A DNA stretch of 64,000 nt from contig JBCNJP010000200.1 in the NCBI GenBank assembly GCA_039602395.1, positions 1 to 64,000 on the forward strand. The letters are read 5' to 3'. Each line of letters opens with the position of its first letter. Position 1 is the first letter of the stretch. Shown here piece by piece: positions 31,301 through 43,461 of this stretch. The notes beneath the pieces are model-generated. The model was not told the DNA's origin. It saw nothing but the letters and a program-made list of their open reading frames with translations, and did no database searches. The position numbers and the translations under genes are program-made. This stretch comes from Deinandra increscens subsp. villosa (Eukaryota > Streptophyta > Magnoliopsida > Asterales > Asteraceae).

Positions 31301-33012
31301 TAATCGCTGATCGTAATCAGCGATCGTAAACACCCAAAGGTCGTCTTCAACCTCGAGATTGTCGTAACCGTCCACAACCGCCATTGTTAATCACCTGCAA
31401 GAACTCGTAAACTCTATTAAACACCACCAACATGTAAAATACACAACCAAAACTACCTTTTAACTGATTAAAACACAGATTCGACTTCAACACTCAAGAA
31501 ATCGACTTGAACACAGTGAATAGAGATGGTAAACGCGAGTTAGGGTTTGGACGGGAAATCTGAGAGAAAGTGGGTGAATCCTTGTAGAAATAGTTGATTG
31601 AGGAGGGTTTCTCTGACGGAAATCGATTGCGAGGCTGTTTTGGGGTTCCGATGAGCAAATGAACGGCTGGAAGATGGTTGGATCAAAATTCCGGCGAGCT
31701 CTGCGGCGGTTAGGATTTTCTCCGGTGAAATCGTAATCAGAAAGAGAAAGAGAAAGTGTGAGTGTCGTAAACCGATTGGGGTATATATACCCCCTTTTGA
31801 AATGTTTCAAAAAAGCCCCTCAATGTTTCAAACTTGTTTAAAACACCTCCCAAACCTTTATAAATTATCAATTCTCTCTTAAAAAAAATGTTAACTTTGA
31901 GAAAGCTGAGAATTTTAACGAAGCTTCCCCTCAAACTTAGCCCCGAGTATCTGATCACGATCAAAAACAATAAAACTTAAAATTCTTAAAGACAGACACA
32001 AAACCTTTTTTTTAAAAAAATGCTTAAACTTAAGATAATCTATAAACTAGATAAAAACGTACTTACCTTGAGTTTGGTATTTTTTTTTTATGGATCAAAC
32101 CAGACAGATCATTAACCGAAGAACCCTTTTCAGCTTTCCGTTACTTGACGCTCTAAACGATTGCTCAAAATTTTATATCATGTAAACTCACATCCAGTTA
32201 AAACATTTTAAGTGCTTAAAATTATGATACATTGTTACCGTTATGTTTATCAGTCCCCACACCCAATTGTTCATAGCAAAACCTACCCAACCTCAGAGTT
32301 TATTGAGGATTCACAAACCCCCAACTTGGGGAACCATGCAATGCCACATTAACTACCACTTATTTTATAATTATCCGTTGATGATCAGGTCGGCCGCATA
32401 AGCACGCAGAGAAGACCAACAAAATAATTGACTTTATTTTCAACACTTTTTTTTTGAATTTTCTTTTTCAATTTTCTTTTGACTTTTCATTTTTCTTTTT
32501 CTTTTGACTCTTTCTGTGGCGTTGTCATGTTAGCATAAACATGGTGTGTGACAGAGTGAATACTAGGTAATACCACTCTCAACCCGTTTTTGCTGGGACT
32601 CAGTCTTTTAAACTATGTAAACTAGGATGGAAAGCTAAACACGTATAGAGTTTAAGATTATTGCACTTTCATGGATGATCATAGTTTTTGATTTATCTTA
32701 CCGAACATCATCTTTGAGACGTCTTTCACTTCTGCCTTACGCGTGTCAGTCTCCGATCGTCATGGAAATTTATATCACTTCCTTCCAACTCAAGGCAAAA
32801 CAAAAGACATCATAAAAACCTCAAACAGATATTTTTGTATTTTCTGAGATAATTATATTTCTTCCCCTGTTTTTATGAGGCTTTTGAAAAACAAACACTA
32901 TTTTTTTTTTTTTTTTTTTTTTGCAAATTTTCTATTTTTTATATTTTTTTTTTTTAATTTTTTTTAAAAAATTTTCTTAAAAAAAAATATTTACAAACAC
33001 AAGATGATCAGA
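31301..33012 (-). promoter_or_regulatory. Spacer between Copia pol and the additional ORF, right part, with promoter-like block
   Basis: Holds more TCGTAAAC/TCGTAATC words (31309-31410, 31729, 31765). A TATA-like palindrome GTATATATAC at 31781-31790 is followed on the minus strand by CACACTTTCTCTTTCTCTTT, the usual look of a plant transcription start. A donor-like CAAGGTAAGTAC lies at about 32065. A low-complexity T-rich stretch covers 32440-32990. No coding gene is seen. The combination suggests that the additional ORF is expressed from its own or a spliced RNA; this is inference. Confidence 0.5.
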
Positions 33013-35960
33013 TCATTCCTCGAAGGCAATCATCCGAAGGCCTTCGACGCACATTTCAAAATTTGGTCGTGGGAGGGGTTTTGTGAAGATATCAGACACG
33101 TTTTGGTCCGAGCTTACCTTCTGAAGCTGAATCAACTCCCGATCATAACAATCACGTATGAAATGTACCTTGATGTCTATGTGCTTTGTTTTAGAGTGAT
33201 GAACGGGGTTTTTCACAATTTCCAGAGTAGCAGCATTATCACAGAAAATTGGAGTGTTAACGAATTCCATACCGTAATCCGTGAGCTGATTCTGGATCCA
33301 CACTACCTGTGAGGTACCGGCAGATGCGGCCACGTACTCAGCTTCTGCAGTTGATTTGGATACGGTATGCTGCTTCTTGCTCTGCCATGAGATGAGTCGA
33401 TCGCCCAAATATTGACATCCTCCCGTTGTTGACTTCCGATCCAAGTCACTGCCTCCATAGTCACTGTCAGAATAAGCATACAATTGAAAGTCAGTGTTCT
33501 TTGGGTACCAAAGACCAAGCCGAGGCCTGCCCTTTAGATACCGAAATATACGTTTAACAGCATTCAAATGAGAAAGTTTAGGGTTAGCCTGATAACGAGC
33601 ACACAAGCAAACTGCATGCATAATATCTGGCCGACTTGCTGTTAGGTACATCAGAGAACCAATCATTGAGCGATACATGAACTCGCTTACTGACTCCCCG
33701 TCTGCATCTGCTGACAAAAGAGGTCGGGATGCCATTGGAGTTGAGATCGGCTTTGAGTCTTGCATCTTGAATTTCTCTAGGATCTCATTCACATACTTGG
33801 CTTGATGAATAAGAATCCCAGATTCATCTTGTTTAACTTGCAAGGCTAGGAAGAAACTCATCTCCCCCTGATCGCTCATCTCAAACTTCTTCCTCATAAT
33901 CTCTTCAAATTCGGTGCATAGATCTTCATTCGTTGATCCATAAATGATGTCATCCACATATACTTGCACCATGATAATGTGATCTTCCACCCGTTTTCTG
34001 AACAACGTCTGATCCACCACCCCTCTAGTATACCCATTTTCCACCAGGTGTGTTGACAACGTCTCATACCACGTTCTTGGAGCTTGATGTAAACCATACA
34101 AAGCCTTATCCAGCAGGTACACATGATCTGGATGCTCCTCATCTATGAACCCAGGTGGTTGAGTCACGTACACCTCTTCATTCATCTCAGCATACAGAAA
34201 TGCTGTTTTCACATCCATCTGGTGCACCGTAAAATTCAGATAAGATGCAACCGCAAGAAATATCCGTATGGCTTCCAATCTTGCTACATGGGCATACACC
34301 TCATCATAGTCAATTCCATGTATTTGACGGTGACCTTGGACAATTAACCTTGCCTTGTTTCGAACGATTATACCCGTGTCATCCTTTTTGTTCTTGTACA
34401 ACCAACGGGTGGGTATAACCTTCTTGTTATCTGGCCTCTTGACTAGCCGCCACACTCCCAGCTTTGAGAATTGATTTAATTCGTTGTGCATGGCCTCGAT
34501 CCAGCTCGGATCTCTGAGAGCTACCATCACATTTGGAGGCTCAATCTGGGAGATAAAGCACGAGTACATGCAGACATTGATGTCTCCTGTGCGGCTTCTA
34601 GTTCTAACTCCTGACGTCACTGGTCCAAGAATATTGCTGACCGGATGGTCCTTGTTGATCCTTGAAACCTGAATATCTGGCACAGACACTGAAACAGGCA
34701 GATTAGAATTCACAAGATTATCATTTATATCACTAATACCTGAACCTTGTTGAATTTCTGAATCAACATCACACGTTCCTGAAGTTCCTGAAGCATCTGC
34801 GTTGACATCTGCAGTGACAGTTGTTGGAACTGGAATTGGGGCTTTATCACAGACTTTTTCAACAGAAGGTCTTGATTCAGAAGGTTGTGTGATAATCTCT
34901 TCTTCTTCCCCCAAATTATGAAGATCATTTGAAAACTTGAACCCTTCAAACAGTGACCCATAGTTAAAAATCCAATCTGGTCCAGTCCCTGCATCCGTCG
35001 GGTTGTCTTCAAGCCAGTCCACATTGAATGCTTCAATAATCAAGCCGGTGGTCTTGTTATAGACTCGATAAGCACTATTTCCTGAGTAACCAACGAAATA
35101 ACACTCATCTGCTATCGCCTCGAATTTCCCTACGTCGGACTGAATCAGCACCGTGCACGGACACCCGAAAGTCTTGAAATAACCCACTGTCGGCTTCTCT
35201 TTGTAGACAATCTGATATGGAGTTTTCTCATGACGTTTGTTCAACAAAACCCGATTTTGCACATAGCATGCTGTGTTGACTGCTTCAGCCCAGAAGAAGA
35301 TTGGTAGTTTTGCTTCACACATCATCGTCCTTGCAGCTTCAATGAGTGTCCTATTCCTTCTCTCGGCTACTCCATTCTGTTGTGGAGTGTAGGGAGCACT
35401 AAACTGTCTCTCTATGCCTTTAGCCCCACAAAACATATTCAACTCAGCATTCTTGAACTCCGTTCCATTATCTGATCTGATAGCTTTGACCTTCTTGTTC
35501 AGCTGGTTCTCTATAAGTGTGACAAACTGCTTCACTAGGGCTGGAGTTTCATACTTGTTTGACAAAAAGTAGACCCAAGTGAATCGTGAGTAGTCATCTA
35601 CAATCACGAGGCAGTAAGAGAACTTGCTGATGCTCTGAACTTGCACAGGTCCAAATAAATCCATGTGTAAGAGTTGTAGAACTGACGACACTGAATTAGC
35701 TATCTTTGGTCGATGTGGCAACTTGTGCTGCTTCCCCTTCGCACATGCCACACATTTTTCAACTGTTGAGAAGTCTTTAATCGGCAGCTTTCTGACATGC
35801 TCTCCCTTCGCGAGCTTGGTCAAATTCTTCATATTAGCATGCCCTAGTCGTCGATGCCACAACATAGCCAAATTTTCATTCTGCTTCGATATGAGGCATG
35901 CTTCTTCTGACGTTGGAGGTTTGCTCATGTTGAGAAGATATGAATTTGATCGTCTTGGAG
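33013..35960 (-). pseudogene. Copia pol: GAG-pre-integrase, integrase, RT, RNase H; 5' end cut by CACTA element
   Basis: An open frame of more than 970 codons. From the first Met (35928): GAG-pre-integrase (LWHRRLGHANMKNL, CVACAKGKQHKLPH), integrase core (HMDLFGPVQ near 88, IRSDNGTEFKN, PYTPQQNGVAERRNR near 180), reverse transcriptase (PTRWLYKNKKDD, ALYGLHQAPRTWYE, catalytic VYVDDIIYG near 654), and RNase H (SDSDYGGSDLDRKSTTGG near 824, AEAEYVAAS, DNAATLEIVKNPVHHSKTKH). The frame continues upstream to 35960, where CACTACAAG begins, so gag and protease have been separated from it. It is the pol of the same element as the extra ORF at 18702-21305 and the LTR at 18277-18665. Confidence 0.92.
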
Positions 35961-35962
35961 TA

Positions 35963-35975
35963 CACTACAAGAAAA
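35963..35975. repeat. CACTA terminal inverted repeat, left end
   Basis: CACTACAAGAAAA, the standard terminus of plant CACTA elements. Confidence 0.9.
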
Positions 35976-35982
35976 GTGATTA

Positions 35983-36520
35983 TTAGGGACTAAAATTTTA
36001 GGGACTGAATATTCAGTCTCTGATACATAATATCTAAGACTAATAAATTAGTTACTAATGATATTAGGGACTAATACACTTATGACTCGTGCTAGAGACT
36101 GGTAATTAGTCCCCAATACTTTGACTGATTATTTAAGACTAAATTTCAGTGTTAAATGCTGATGGAAAACAAAATAATTTGGAGGGGAAATATTTAGTTA
36201 CTGAAATTCAGTCCCAAAAAAACGACCTTAATTAATGAAAAATAGTGTGATTAAATGAGACATTGATATTTAGTCCCTAAAAATATGAGGCATATTAGAG
36301 ACTAACATTTAGTTGTAAAGAATATTAAATAAGAACATACTAGGGACTGATAATCAGTTGTGAATGTGTTTTCTGAAATAAAGAATTAGTGACTGATTAA
36401 CAGTGTCTAATTATCTAAAAGAAATTATACAACTTTCTTGAAAAATCTAGAGGACTGAAAATCAGTCGCAAAAATCTTATAAGTTACCATATCCGAGACT
36501 GGTATTTAGTCGCAAAAGAG
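35983..36520. repeat. CACTA subterminal repeats
   Basis: At least ten copies of GGGACTGA / GAGACTGG / TTAGTCCC / CAGTCGC-type words in both orientations, including inverted pairs such as GGACTGAAAATCAGTC. In En/Spm such subterminal words bind the TnpA regulator. Confidence 0.85.
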
Positions 36521-38449
36521 TTTTTATGTATTATGTAAGAATGGTATATAAATAAACTAACACAATTAAGTGTTAAGAAAAAGAAACATACCAAGTGACC
36601 AAATCACCTCTACGGCAAGTGTACATGTTTGTAATACAAAATTGGTAAGAAGCAAATGTCAATCCCAAGACATGTGTACTAGTCAACGGAAGAAAAAAAA
36701 ACCAGAGTATCATAAACTCGGATTACGAAACTCAAACCGAACCCACCCAAAATCGGATTAGTGTAACCCGATTCACCCGAACCCGTTTTAGCTTTAGACC
36801 CAAGCCCAAAATGATTTCATGGATCGGTAAAGAGTTATGTTTATAGTATTTCGGGTCAACCCAATTGCGCCGACTTCAATTAAGATGATTTGGTATATTT
36901 TCAAATATGGGATTTCCAATGCATCTATGATTAATACTTATGCGATTATTACAGGTCTTCGTATTTTTAAGTCGGTTAAGCCATTTAAACCCTAGTTTTA
37001 GATAATACTCGGTGAATTTATAATGAACCCACGAACAACTTTACCTAAATGGTTTGTGTTCGCATGCTAAACCATGACTTATAATGCGTATTCTTTTTTA
37101 ATTTGTTTAACTTTCTAACATCAACTAATTAAACATTTATGTCAAAATTTATAGAAAAATAGAAATAAACTTCATGCTTTACAGTTTAAACATATTTACA
37201 TTTAAAAAAAATGTTGTAAATTTCTACATTAGAGGAATATTATTGCACAATGATTGTCATCGAGTGGTTAAACCACTAATACGGTAAGTACATCATTGGT
37301 TTGGTAGTGTAGAAGTCACATAATGAAACACAATGATTGTTGTCAATGTTCTTTCTCAAGCTCTTGCTCTTGCATTTATCCGTGTGATCACATTCTGAAA
37401 TGAAAGGAGCACAATAGATAAGTAAGTAACACACTAAACCAACTATGGATTACTAAACTAATGAATAATTGACATCTTTCTAAAAGTTGGTCTTTGAAAA
37501 GATAAAATAAAAATTAAAGTACTTAAAAAAATTTTGAAGTCCTTAAAAAATACCTTGTTTGGCATTATGACCAGGTTATTGCCCTCACGTACACTACCAT
37601 GATAGTAGAATCACATAGACTTTATACTATAGATTTCAAGGTAGACAAGCACTAAAGAACTTGAGACGCGTAAACTGTCTCACCCACCCAGTCCATACTA
37701 GTAAGATTACAGAACAATTATGTCTCTGGCAACACCTCAACATGATTCCAGTTTCCACTTGTGTACGACAAGTGTGTCTCATGTATGTGATGCGTGTGCC
37801 TTCAGCCCTCAGAGAGCCTTGCGTCTTTTAAAACACAGATGACAGATATATGCCAACAACATGACAACTATACAGTTCTATACCATTATGCAACTTAACA
37901 TGGGAAACTCTAGAAATCAACCTGATGCTTAAAATAACACACATACACATATCATAACTTCATAATGTGTGTGTTTATAACTGATAAGCAATTAAAAACC
38001 ACTTAAATAGTAGCAGTTTCTTAGAAGCTAAATCTGATAACAAGAATTTTAGATAGCTAAAAGAAACAATGAGTATTGAACTCACCTTTGGCAAAGTTTT
38101 TAGGGAAAACAGACACCGTTTCCACACCAGGAGCCGAATTATAAGCATGAGTCTTGTATCTAGTTAATTGGAAATTGAAGAAACTATAGAAAGATAAAAG
38201 TTAGTCATGATTGTAGTAGCATAAAAAATCAATAATAAAATTTGACCAACCTGTGCAGAATCCTCAGTTATTACCTTAGCTATTCTACCACTAAAAAGCA
38301 GCTACATAACACATTTTCAAAGAACACCTACAAAACACATTTTCATAATTCATAGCAGAAACAAGAAACAATAACTTTGAAAAATTTCGTAAAATGAAAA
38401 CATAATAAACGACACTAAATTATTACCTGAACATAACCAATCACCATCA
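36521..38449. other. Non-coding interior of the CACTA element, 3' of the transposase
   Basis: About 1.9 kb of AT-rich sequence without convincing frames. No TnpA-like gene was recognised. Confidence 0.5.
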
Positions 38450-38755
38450 TCATCGTATATCATCATCGTCGTCGTCATCGTCTGAGTCAACAATTTCAAT
38501 CTCATTATTAGGCATATCAGTGTCCGAATCATCCAAATCTGAATCTGAAGAAATATCTTCCAAACTGTGATCAGAGTCATTTATCTCGTCATCAATAAAA
38601 TCATCTATATTGCCATCAAAACCCTCAACATCAAGATTTTCAACAACTTCTCCCGTAATATCTTCACGAAGAAGATTGACATCTTCCAACAAATCGTCAA
38701 CATTATCATCTTCTGGAATATCCCACAAGTGCCTGTGGGAAATTCTCTCAATGAT
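38450..38755 (-). pseudogene. Acidic C-terminal tail of the CACTA transposase gene, behind an in-frame stop
   Basis: Same reading frame as the exon at 38756-39199, separated only by one TAA (38756-38758). It reads HLWDIPEDDN and then a long Asp/Glu-rich region ending in a run of aspartates. CACTA transposases of this type commonly end this way, so the TAA is probably a recent nonsense change shortening the protein by about 100 residues. Confidence 0.65.
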
Positions 38756-39199
38756 TTACCAATTTGAATTTGGTTTTAGTGGATCATTTATATAGAACAC
38801 TTGTTGAGCCTGGTTTGCAAGAATGAAAGGATCTTCCATATAAGCATGTCGGGACGTGTCTATGCTAATGAAATGAGGCTCAAAGATCACGTGCTTTCTT
38901 TGACGATTAGTGTCCAACCATTTGCATTTAAATAAAATAACACGATAACCTTTTATGAATGAAAACTCAATTACTTCGTCAAGAAATCCATAATAATCGT
39001 CTTGCACATCATTGTGAACGCCGGGGACCATAATTCCACAATTTTGTGTTTGCCTACAGTCATCTCGTGACTTTACTAAAAACTTAACTCCGTTCACTAT
39101 GTATCCTTTGTGATAGATAACTCGATTGTCGGGAAGGGAAGACAATGCATATAACTCCTCATTGATTTGAGATGGATATAGATTATATTTCTCTCTAAT
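38756..39199 (-). CDS. CACTA transposase gene, exon with DUF4216-type domain
   Basis: Preceded by an acceptor (AAACAG, 39200-39205). It reads YPSQINEELYALSSLP, then GYIVNGVKFLVKSRDDCRQTQNCGIMVPG and VILFKCKWLD, the pattern of the DUF4216 domain found C-terminal in plant tnp2 transposases. It ends at a TAA just before the acidic tail. Confidence 0.75.
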   Translation of the reverse strand: MREKYNLYPSQINEELYALSSLPDNRVIYHKGYIVNGVKFLVKSRDDCRQTQNCGIMVPGVHNDVQDDYYGFLDEVIEFSFIKGYRVILFKCKWLDTNRQRKHVIFEPHFISIDTSRHAYMEDPFILANQAQQVFYINDPLKPNSNW

Positions 39200-39289
39200 C
39201 TGTTTACAATTTTTAACAAAGTAATCATGTTATTAGATTGCAATATAACATTACATAGTAACGTAAGTAAAATAGAGTGTGATTGTTAC

Positions 39290-39401
39290 CCGTGTTGCAA
39301 ACCAATCTGGGAATGTAGACCGTTGCATCTCACAAAAATCCGATGATCCAGGATGTTTACTTTTTAAAAGTTGCAAGTGTTCTCTGACACATGTTGACAA
39401 A
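39290..39401 (-). CDS. CACTA transposase gene, small linking exon
   Basis: Flanked by acceptor AACAG at about 39402 and donor GGTAACA at about 39288. It encodes a stretch with HLQLLKSKHPG and FPDWFATRV, the linker seen between the DUF4218 and DUF4216 regions in this family. It is too short to stand out as a frame of its own. Confidence 0.65.
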
Positions 39402-39467
39402 CTGTTAACTTTTTGTAAAATGTGACACTAAATACAAATTCATAACAAAACATTAAAAATAAAAAAC

Positions 39468-42017
39468 TTACTCTATGTACGGTTGAGCCTCTTGACAATT
39501 GTTTAGGATAAACCATATGGCTTTCTTCATAAGATCACTATGAAGGATACATACTTCTTTCTTCCCAATCCCTCGGCCATTCACCCTAAATACATCCAAC
39601 ATGAAACTTTGATCATCACTATAGGTTTTGTCATTAGTTCTCTCATGTTTGTCCAACTTCGATTCAACGCCTCGTAAATAATGTGAACAGAATGTTATAG
39701 CTTCTTCGACAACATAACCTTCCGCTATAGATCCTTCAGGTTTAGCTCTGTTCCTAACAAATCTCTTTAAATGGCCGAGGAATCTTTCGACTGGATACAT
39801 CCACCTTGATTGCACGGGTCCTCCCAAAATTGCCTCTTCAGGAAGATGCACACACAAGTGCACCATAACTGTAAAAAATGACGGGGGAAATATTCGTTCA
39901 AGTTTGCATAGGGTGACAACAATCTTTTTTTGCATAGCTTCCAACTCTGTCACGTATAGAGTGCCTTCCGTAAGTTTCTTGAAAAACTGAGACAACTCTA
40001 CTAACGCATCACGGATTTTTTTTGTCATGAAGGGACGAATTGCAATTGGAATTATGCGTTGTATTAGGACATGACAATCATGTGATTTAAGCCCGTAAAC
40101 CTTACCTTGATCAACAATCACATTTTTTGCTAAATTTCCGGCATATCCATCTGGAAAACGCACAGACTTGAGTAAACTACAAAATTGTTTTCTCTCCTCT
40201 CGACCTAAAACATACAAAGCATGTGGTTTAAACCAACGACCATTCTTTTGCACCAAGTGAAGCTCCTTACGTATGTTCATGTCTTTCAAATCTAGTCGAG
40301 CTTTGTCAGTGTCTTTCGTCTTTCCTTCTATGTTTAACAAGGTCCCTAACACGTTCTCACACACATTCTTTTCAACATGCATCACGTCAATGTTGTGACG
40401 AATTAACAATTTATGCCAATATGGAAGTTCAAAGAAGATGCTTTTCTTTGACCAGTTTGTACTGGGTGGGTGTGATTCTAGTTTTCTTTTTTTCCCACCA
40501 TGAGAGTGTTTTTTTACTTGATCATGTATAGATAGATTTTCCAACTGACGTAAGCAATCATCTCCACTAACACGTTTAGGTGCATCCCTAATCTCTCTCT
40601 TTCCATTAAAATCTCGTGCATTCCTCCAAGAGTCATTAGGTTCGAGAAATCGTCTATGGCCCACATATGCTATTCTATCTCGTATACGTACACTACCTGC
40701 ATCTTCATTGCATATCGGACATGCCTTGTATCCACTTGTTTTCCATCCAGACAAGTAACCATACGCAGGAAAGTCATTGATTGTCCACAATAGTGCTGCA
40801 CGCATGTTAAATCTCTGTTTTGAGTCGCAATCATATGTTTCAACACCCTTATCCCATAAAAGTTTCAACTCATCTACGAGCGGACGCAAGAATACATCAA
40901 TCTTATTTCCTGGTGAATTTTTTCCAGGAATCAACAATGTCAACAAAAATGAAGCATCGACCATAGACTTCCAAGGGGGCAAATTATATGGAATGAGTAC
41001 AACAGGCCACATACTATAGGAAAGACTCATTGCCCCGAAAGGATTGAAACCGTCACTGGCAAGGCCCAGGCGAACATTTCTAGGATCATTTGCAAAATCA
41101 GGGAACATTGCATCAAAGTGCTTCCACGCCTTTCCGTCTGCAGGATGCCTAAGAACACCTTCCTCTTTGGTTCTATGTCGATCATGCCATGACATTTCCC
41201 TAGCAGTGTGTCTAGAGGCATATAAGCGCTTAAGTCTACTTGTGATGGGAAAGTAACGCAAGACTTTTACCGGTTTCTTCTTCCCCTTACTGTTTTCTTC
41301 ATAACGACTAGTTTTACATACCGGACAATTTTGCAATTCTGCATTTTCCTTCCAAAACAATGCACAATCATGTTTACAAGCGTGGATAGATTCGTATCCC
41401 AGTCCAAGAGTACGTAAATACTTTTTCGCCCCATAATGGTTCTTCGGAAAGTTTGCATCCTTGAAAGCCCGGCTAAATAAATTCAAAATCATATCCATCG
41501 ACACATTTGTCATTTTACATGTTACCTTCACGTTCATCAACTCCAGTAGAAAACCTAATACAGAAAAATCCTCACACCCCGGGTATAAAGGTTTCTCCAT
41601 ATCAACAAATAACTTATCCACATTTGGGTTATTACGTTGATCATGATCGTCCCTAAAATTTTCGGATTCGGTTTCAACACGTTGATGAAACGCATCATCA
41701 AGTAACTCGTGTACACTGTCATTCGATTCGTTTTCACTTTCTTCAAACTCGTTTGTTTCGTCTGTTTCATAACCCGGTAGATGTTCACCGTGATATATCC
41801 ATACATTATATGACGGTAAAAAACCATTATGTATGATATGTGTCGCAACAACTGATGGAACATGCTTTCTTGCATTCACACACTTTTTACATGGACATTG
41901 TATTCGACCATCACTATCAACATATTTGTTACCCCTTTCTGCGAAAGCCATCGCTCCTTTAATAAATGTTGGATCTATCTTATTAGTTATTTTGGTCCAA
42001 CTCTTATCCAAAGTCAT
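39468..42017 (-). CDS. CACTA transposase (tnp2-type), main exon, 849 codons
   Basis: Starts MTLDKSWTKITNKIDPTF with the transposase-associated N-terminal domain (cysteines in IQCPCKKCVNARK), then the tnp2 domain (Transposase_21 family) with GLGYESIHACKHDCALFWKE, CPVCKTSRY, NVRLGLASDGFNPFG and NDFPAYGYLSGWKTSGYKAC, and a DUF4218-type region with CKLERIFPPSFFTVMVHL and WMYPVERFLGHLK. The Asp in LASDGFNPFG is part of the presumed acidic active site. The frame is uninterrupted and ends just past a donor-like ATAGAGTAAGT, so the protein probably continues through the next exons. It catalyses excision and reinsertion of CACTA elements in the nucleus. Confidence 0.93.
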   Translation of the reverse strand: MTLDKSWTKITNKIDPTFIKGAMAFAERGNKYVDSDGRIQCPCKKCVNARKHVPSVVATHIIHNGFLPSYNVWIYHGEHLPGYETDETNEFEESENESNDSVHELLDDAFHQRVETESENFRDDHDQRNNPNVDKLFVDMEKPLYPGCEDFSVLGFLLELMNVKVTCKMTNVSMDMILNLFSRAFKDANFPKNHYGAKKYLRTLGLGYESIHACKHDCALFWKENAELQNCPVCKTSRYEENSKGKKKPVKVLRYFPITSRLKRLYASRHTAREMSWHDRHRTKEEGVLRHPADGKAWKHFDAMFPDFANDPRNVRLGLASDGFNPFGAMSLSYSMWPVVLIPYNLPPWKSMVDASFLLTLLIPGKNSPGNKIDVFLRPLVDELKLLWDKGVETYDCDSKQRFNMRAALLWTINDFPAYGYLSGWKTSGYKACPICNEDAGSVRIRDRIAYVGHRRFLEPNDSWRNARDFNGKREIRDAPKRVSGDDCLRQLENLSIHDQVKKHSHGGKKRKLESHPPSTNWSKKSIFFELPYWHKLLIRHNIDVMHVEKNVCENVLGTLLNIEGKTKDTDKARLDLKDMNIRKELHLVQKNGRWFKPHALYVLGREERKQFCSLLKSVRFPDGYAGNLAKNVIVDQGKVYGLKSHDCHVLIQRIIPIAIRPFMTKKIRDALVELSQFFKKLTEGTLYVTELEAMQKKIVVTLCKLERIFPPSFFTVMVHLCVHLPEEAILGGPVQSRWMYPVERFLGHLKRFVRNRAKPEGSIAEGYVVEEAITFCSHYLRGVESKLDKHERTNDKTYSDDQSFMLDVFRVNGRGIGKKEVCILHSDLMKKAIWFILNNCQEAQPYIE

Positions 42018-43461
42018 TGTAAAATTCTCTTTAGGAATCTACCTGATGTGTTAAGCAAAAAACATTTAGAAGTACATAATGAGTCTTTTTAACTAAAGTT
42101 CAGTAACGAGGCAAACAAGGTTTTGAATGTGCATAAATTAATTATCTCGACACATACCATATAACAAACTATTTGACCTAGTGTCTAGACAACCCAATCC
42201 GGCCACCCCTCTCGAAAATATATTTACATGTTGTACAATTAGTCCCTCTTTCAAGAATGATTGTTTAGTTTAATAATTTTAACATACTCGTTGTGTTAAG
42301 ATGGTTATGAAATTTGTATTTTCTGATACATAAAAATGTACATAATATCCACATCTAAGGATGTCCCAACTACCAGTGTTACCCAAGGTATATGATTTAC
42401 TCTAAATAATAGTCTAACAACCAAGAATCAAATCAGTAGTTGCATCACACAATCGACACTATAGTTCAATATATCCATCTACAACAGAATAGAGACTTTT
42501 TTTCTTATGGAGATTAATGGGTGACTTTTTTTCTTATGGAGATTATCGACACTATAGTTCAATATATCCATAACAACCAAGATAATTATGTTTTGGGCTA
42601 GGTGGTACATTTGCTTTACCAGGTTAGAGAACGGGTTTTTGTTCAATTTTGTAATGCAGTTTGGTTGTTTTGAAGTTTTAAGATCACTGCTTGATCAATC
42701 TTTTAAATTGGATATAATTATGGGTAACCTATTACTCATATCACATATGTTTGTATAGCTTCACTATGGTGGTCAAGAGATTGAAATAGAAATTTGACAC
42801 CAAAATTAAACTTGAGAAACGAGATACACCACTACATAAAAGAACGGCATGGTCCTTCACCCCCCAAACCAATTAGACTATTCGGCCCCCAAACCGGTTT
42901 TTCACTAATCGGTTGCAAAAAAACCCGATAAAAACCAGCTAACGGGTCACATTGGTTACAAACTAATTACACATATTTTACTTCCAAACCGGTAAAGACC
43001 GTGGGTTTACCAAACCTGCAGATTTCAAGACAAAAATAGCTAAAAGAAAGATTACCGAACACATAATTAAGAACACATTTTTAAGCTCGGTGAGAATTAT
43101 GCATCAAACAGCCCTGCATATAATGGTGTTATTATAATTTAAAGACAAATTAAATCCTTCATATGAATCAATTCAGAAACTGGAGATACACACATAGTCA
43201 CTCTAAACATCGACATTTTCATTAATCAGGTTATTAACATCCTAAACATTAAGCAATCTACTATGAAAATCCAAAGGAAAAAGGGGTAATAAACTGTTGT
43301 TAATTAAACATAAATCGGTTCTTTGATTTCATCCATCCTAACAACATCAAAGTCTGATTTTAATTAGCTCCCCTACAATCACAATGAGGACCAACTAAGA
43401 CAATAAAAAACCTATCTAATCTTTTCAAAGGAACAAAAAAATGTCGAAGAAATACACTAAC
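42018..43461 (-). other. Probable first intron of the transposase gene
   Basis: AT-rich, no coding frame. It contains a small local duplication: CGACACTATAGTTCAATATA at about 42456 and 42546, and CTTTTTTTCTTATGGAGATT twice between 42495 and 42550. Confidence 0.45.

Noticed and set aside
31487..31970. Two minus-strand frames of 77 and 107 codons between Copia pol and the extra ORF
   Set aside because: Low-complexity Ser/Leu content from the CT-rich promoter-like block; no homology recognised.
42828..42850. CACCACTACATAAAAG as the right end of the CACTA element
   Set aside because: Wrong orientation and sequence for the partner of CACTACAAGAAAA, and it lies between the transposase coding exons and their leader.
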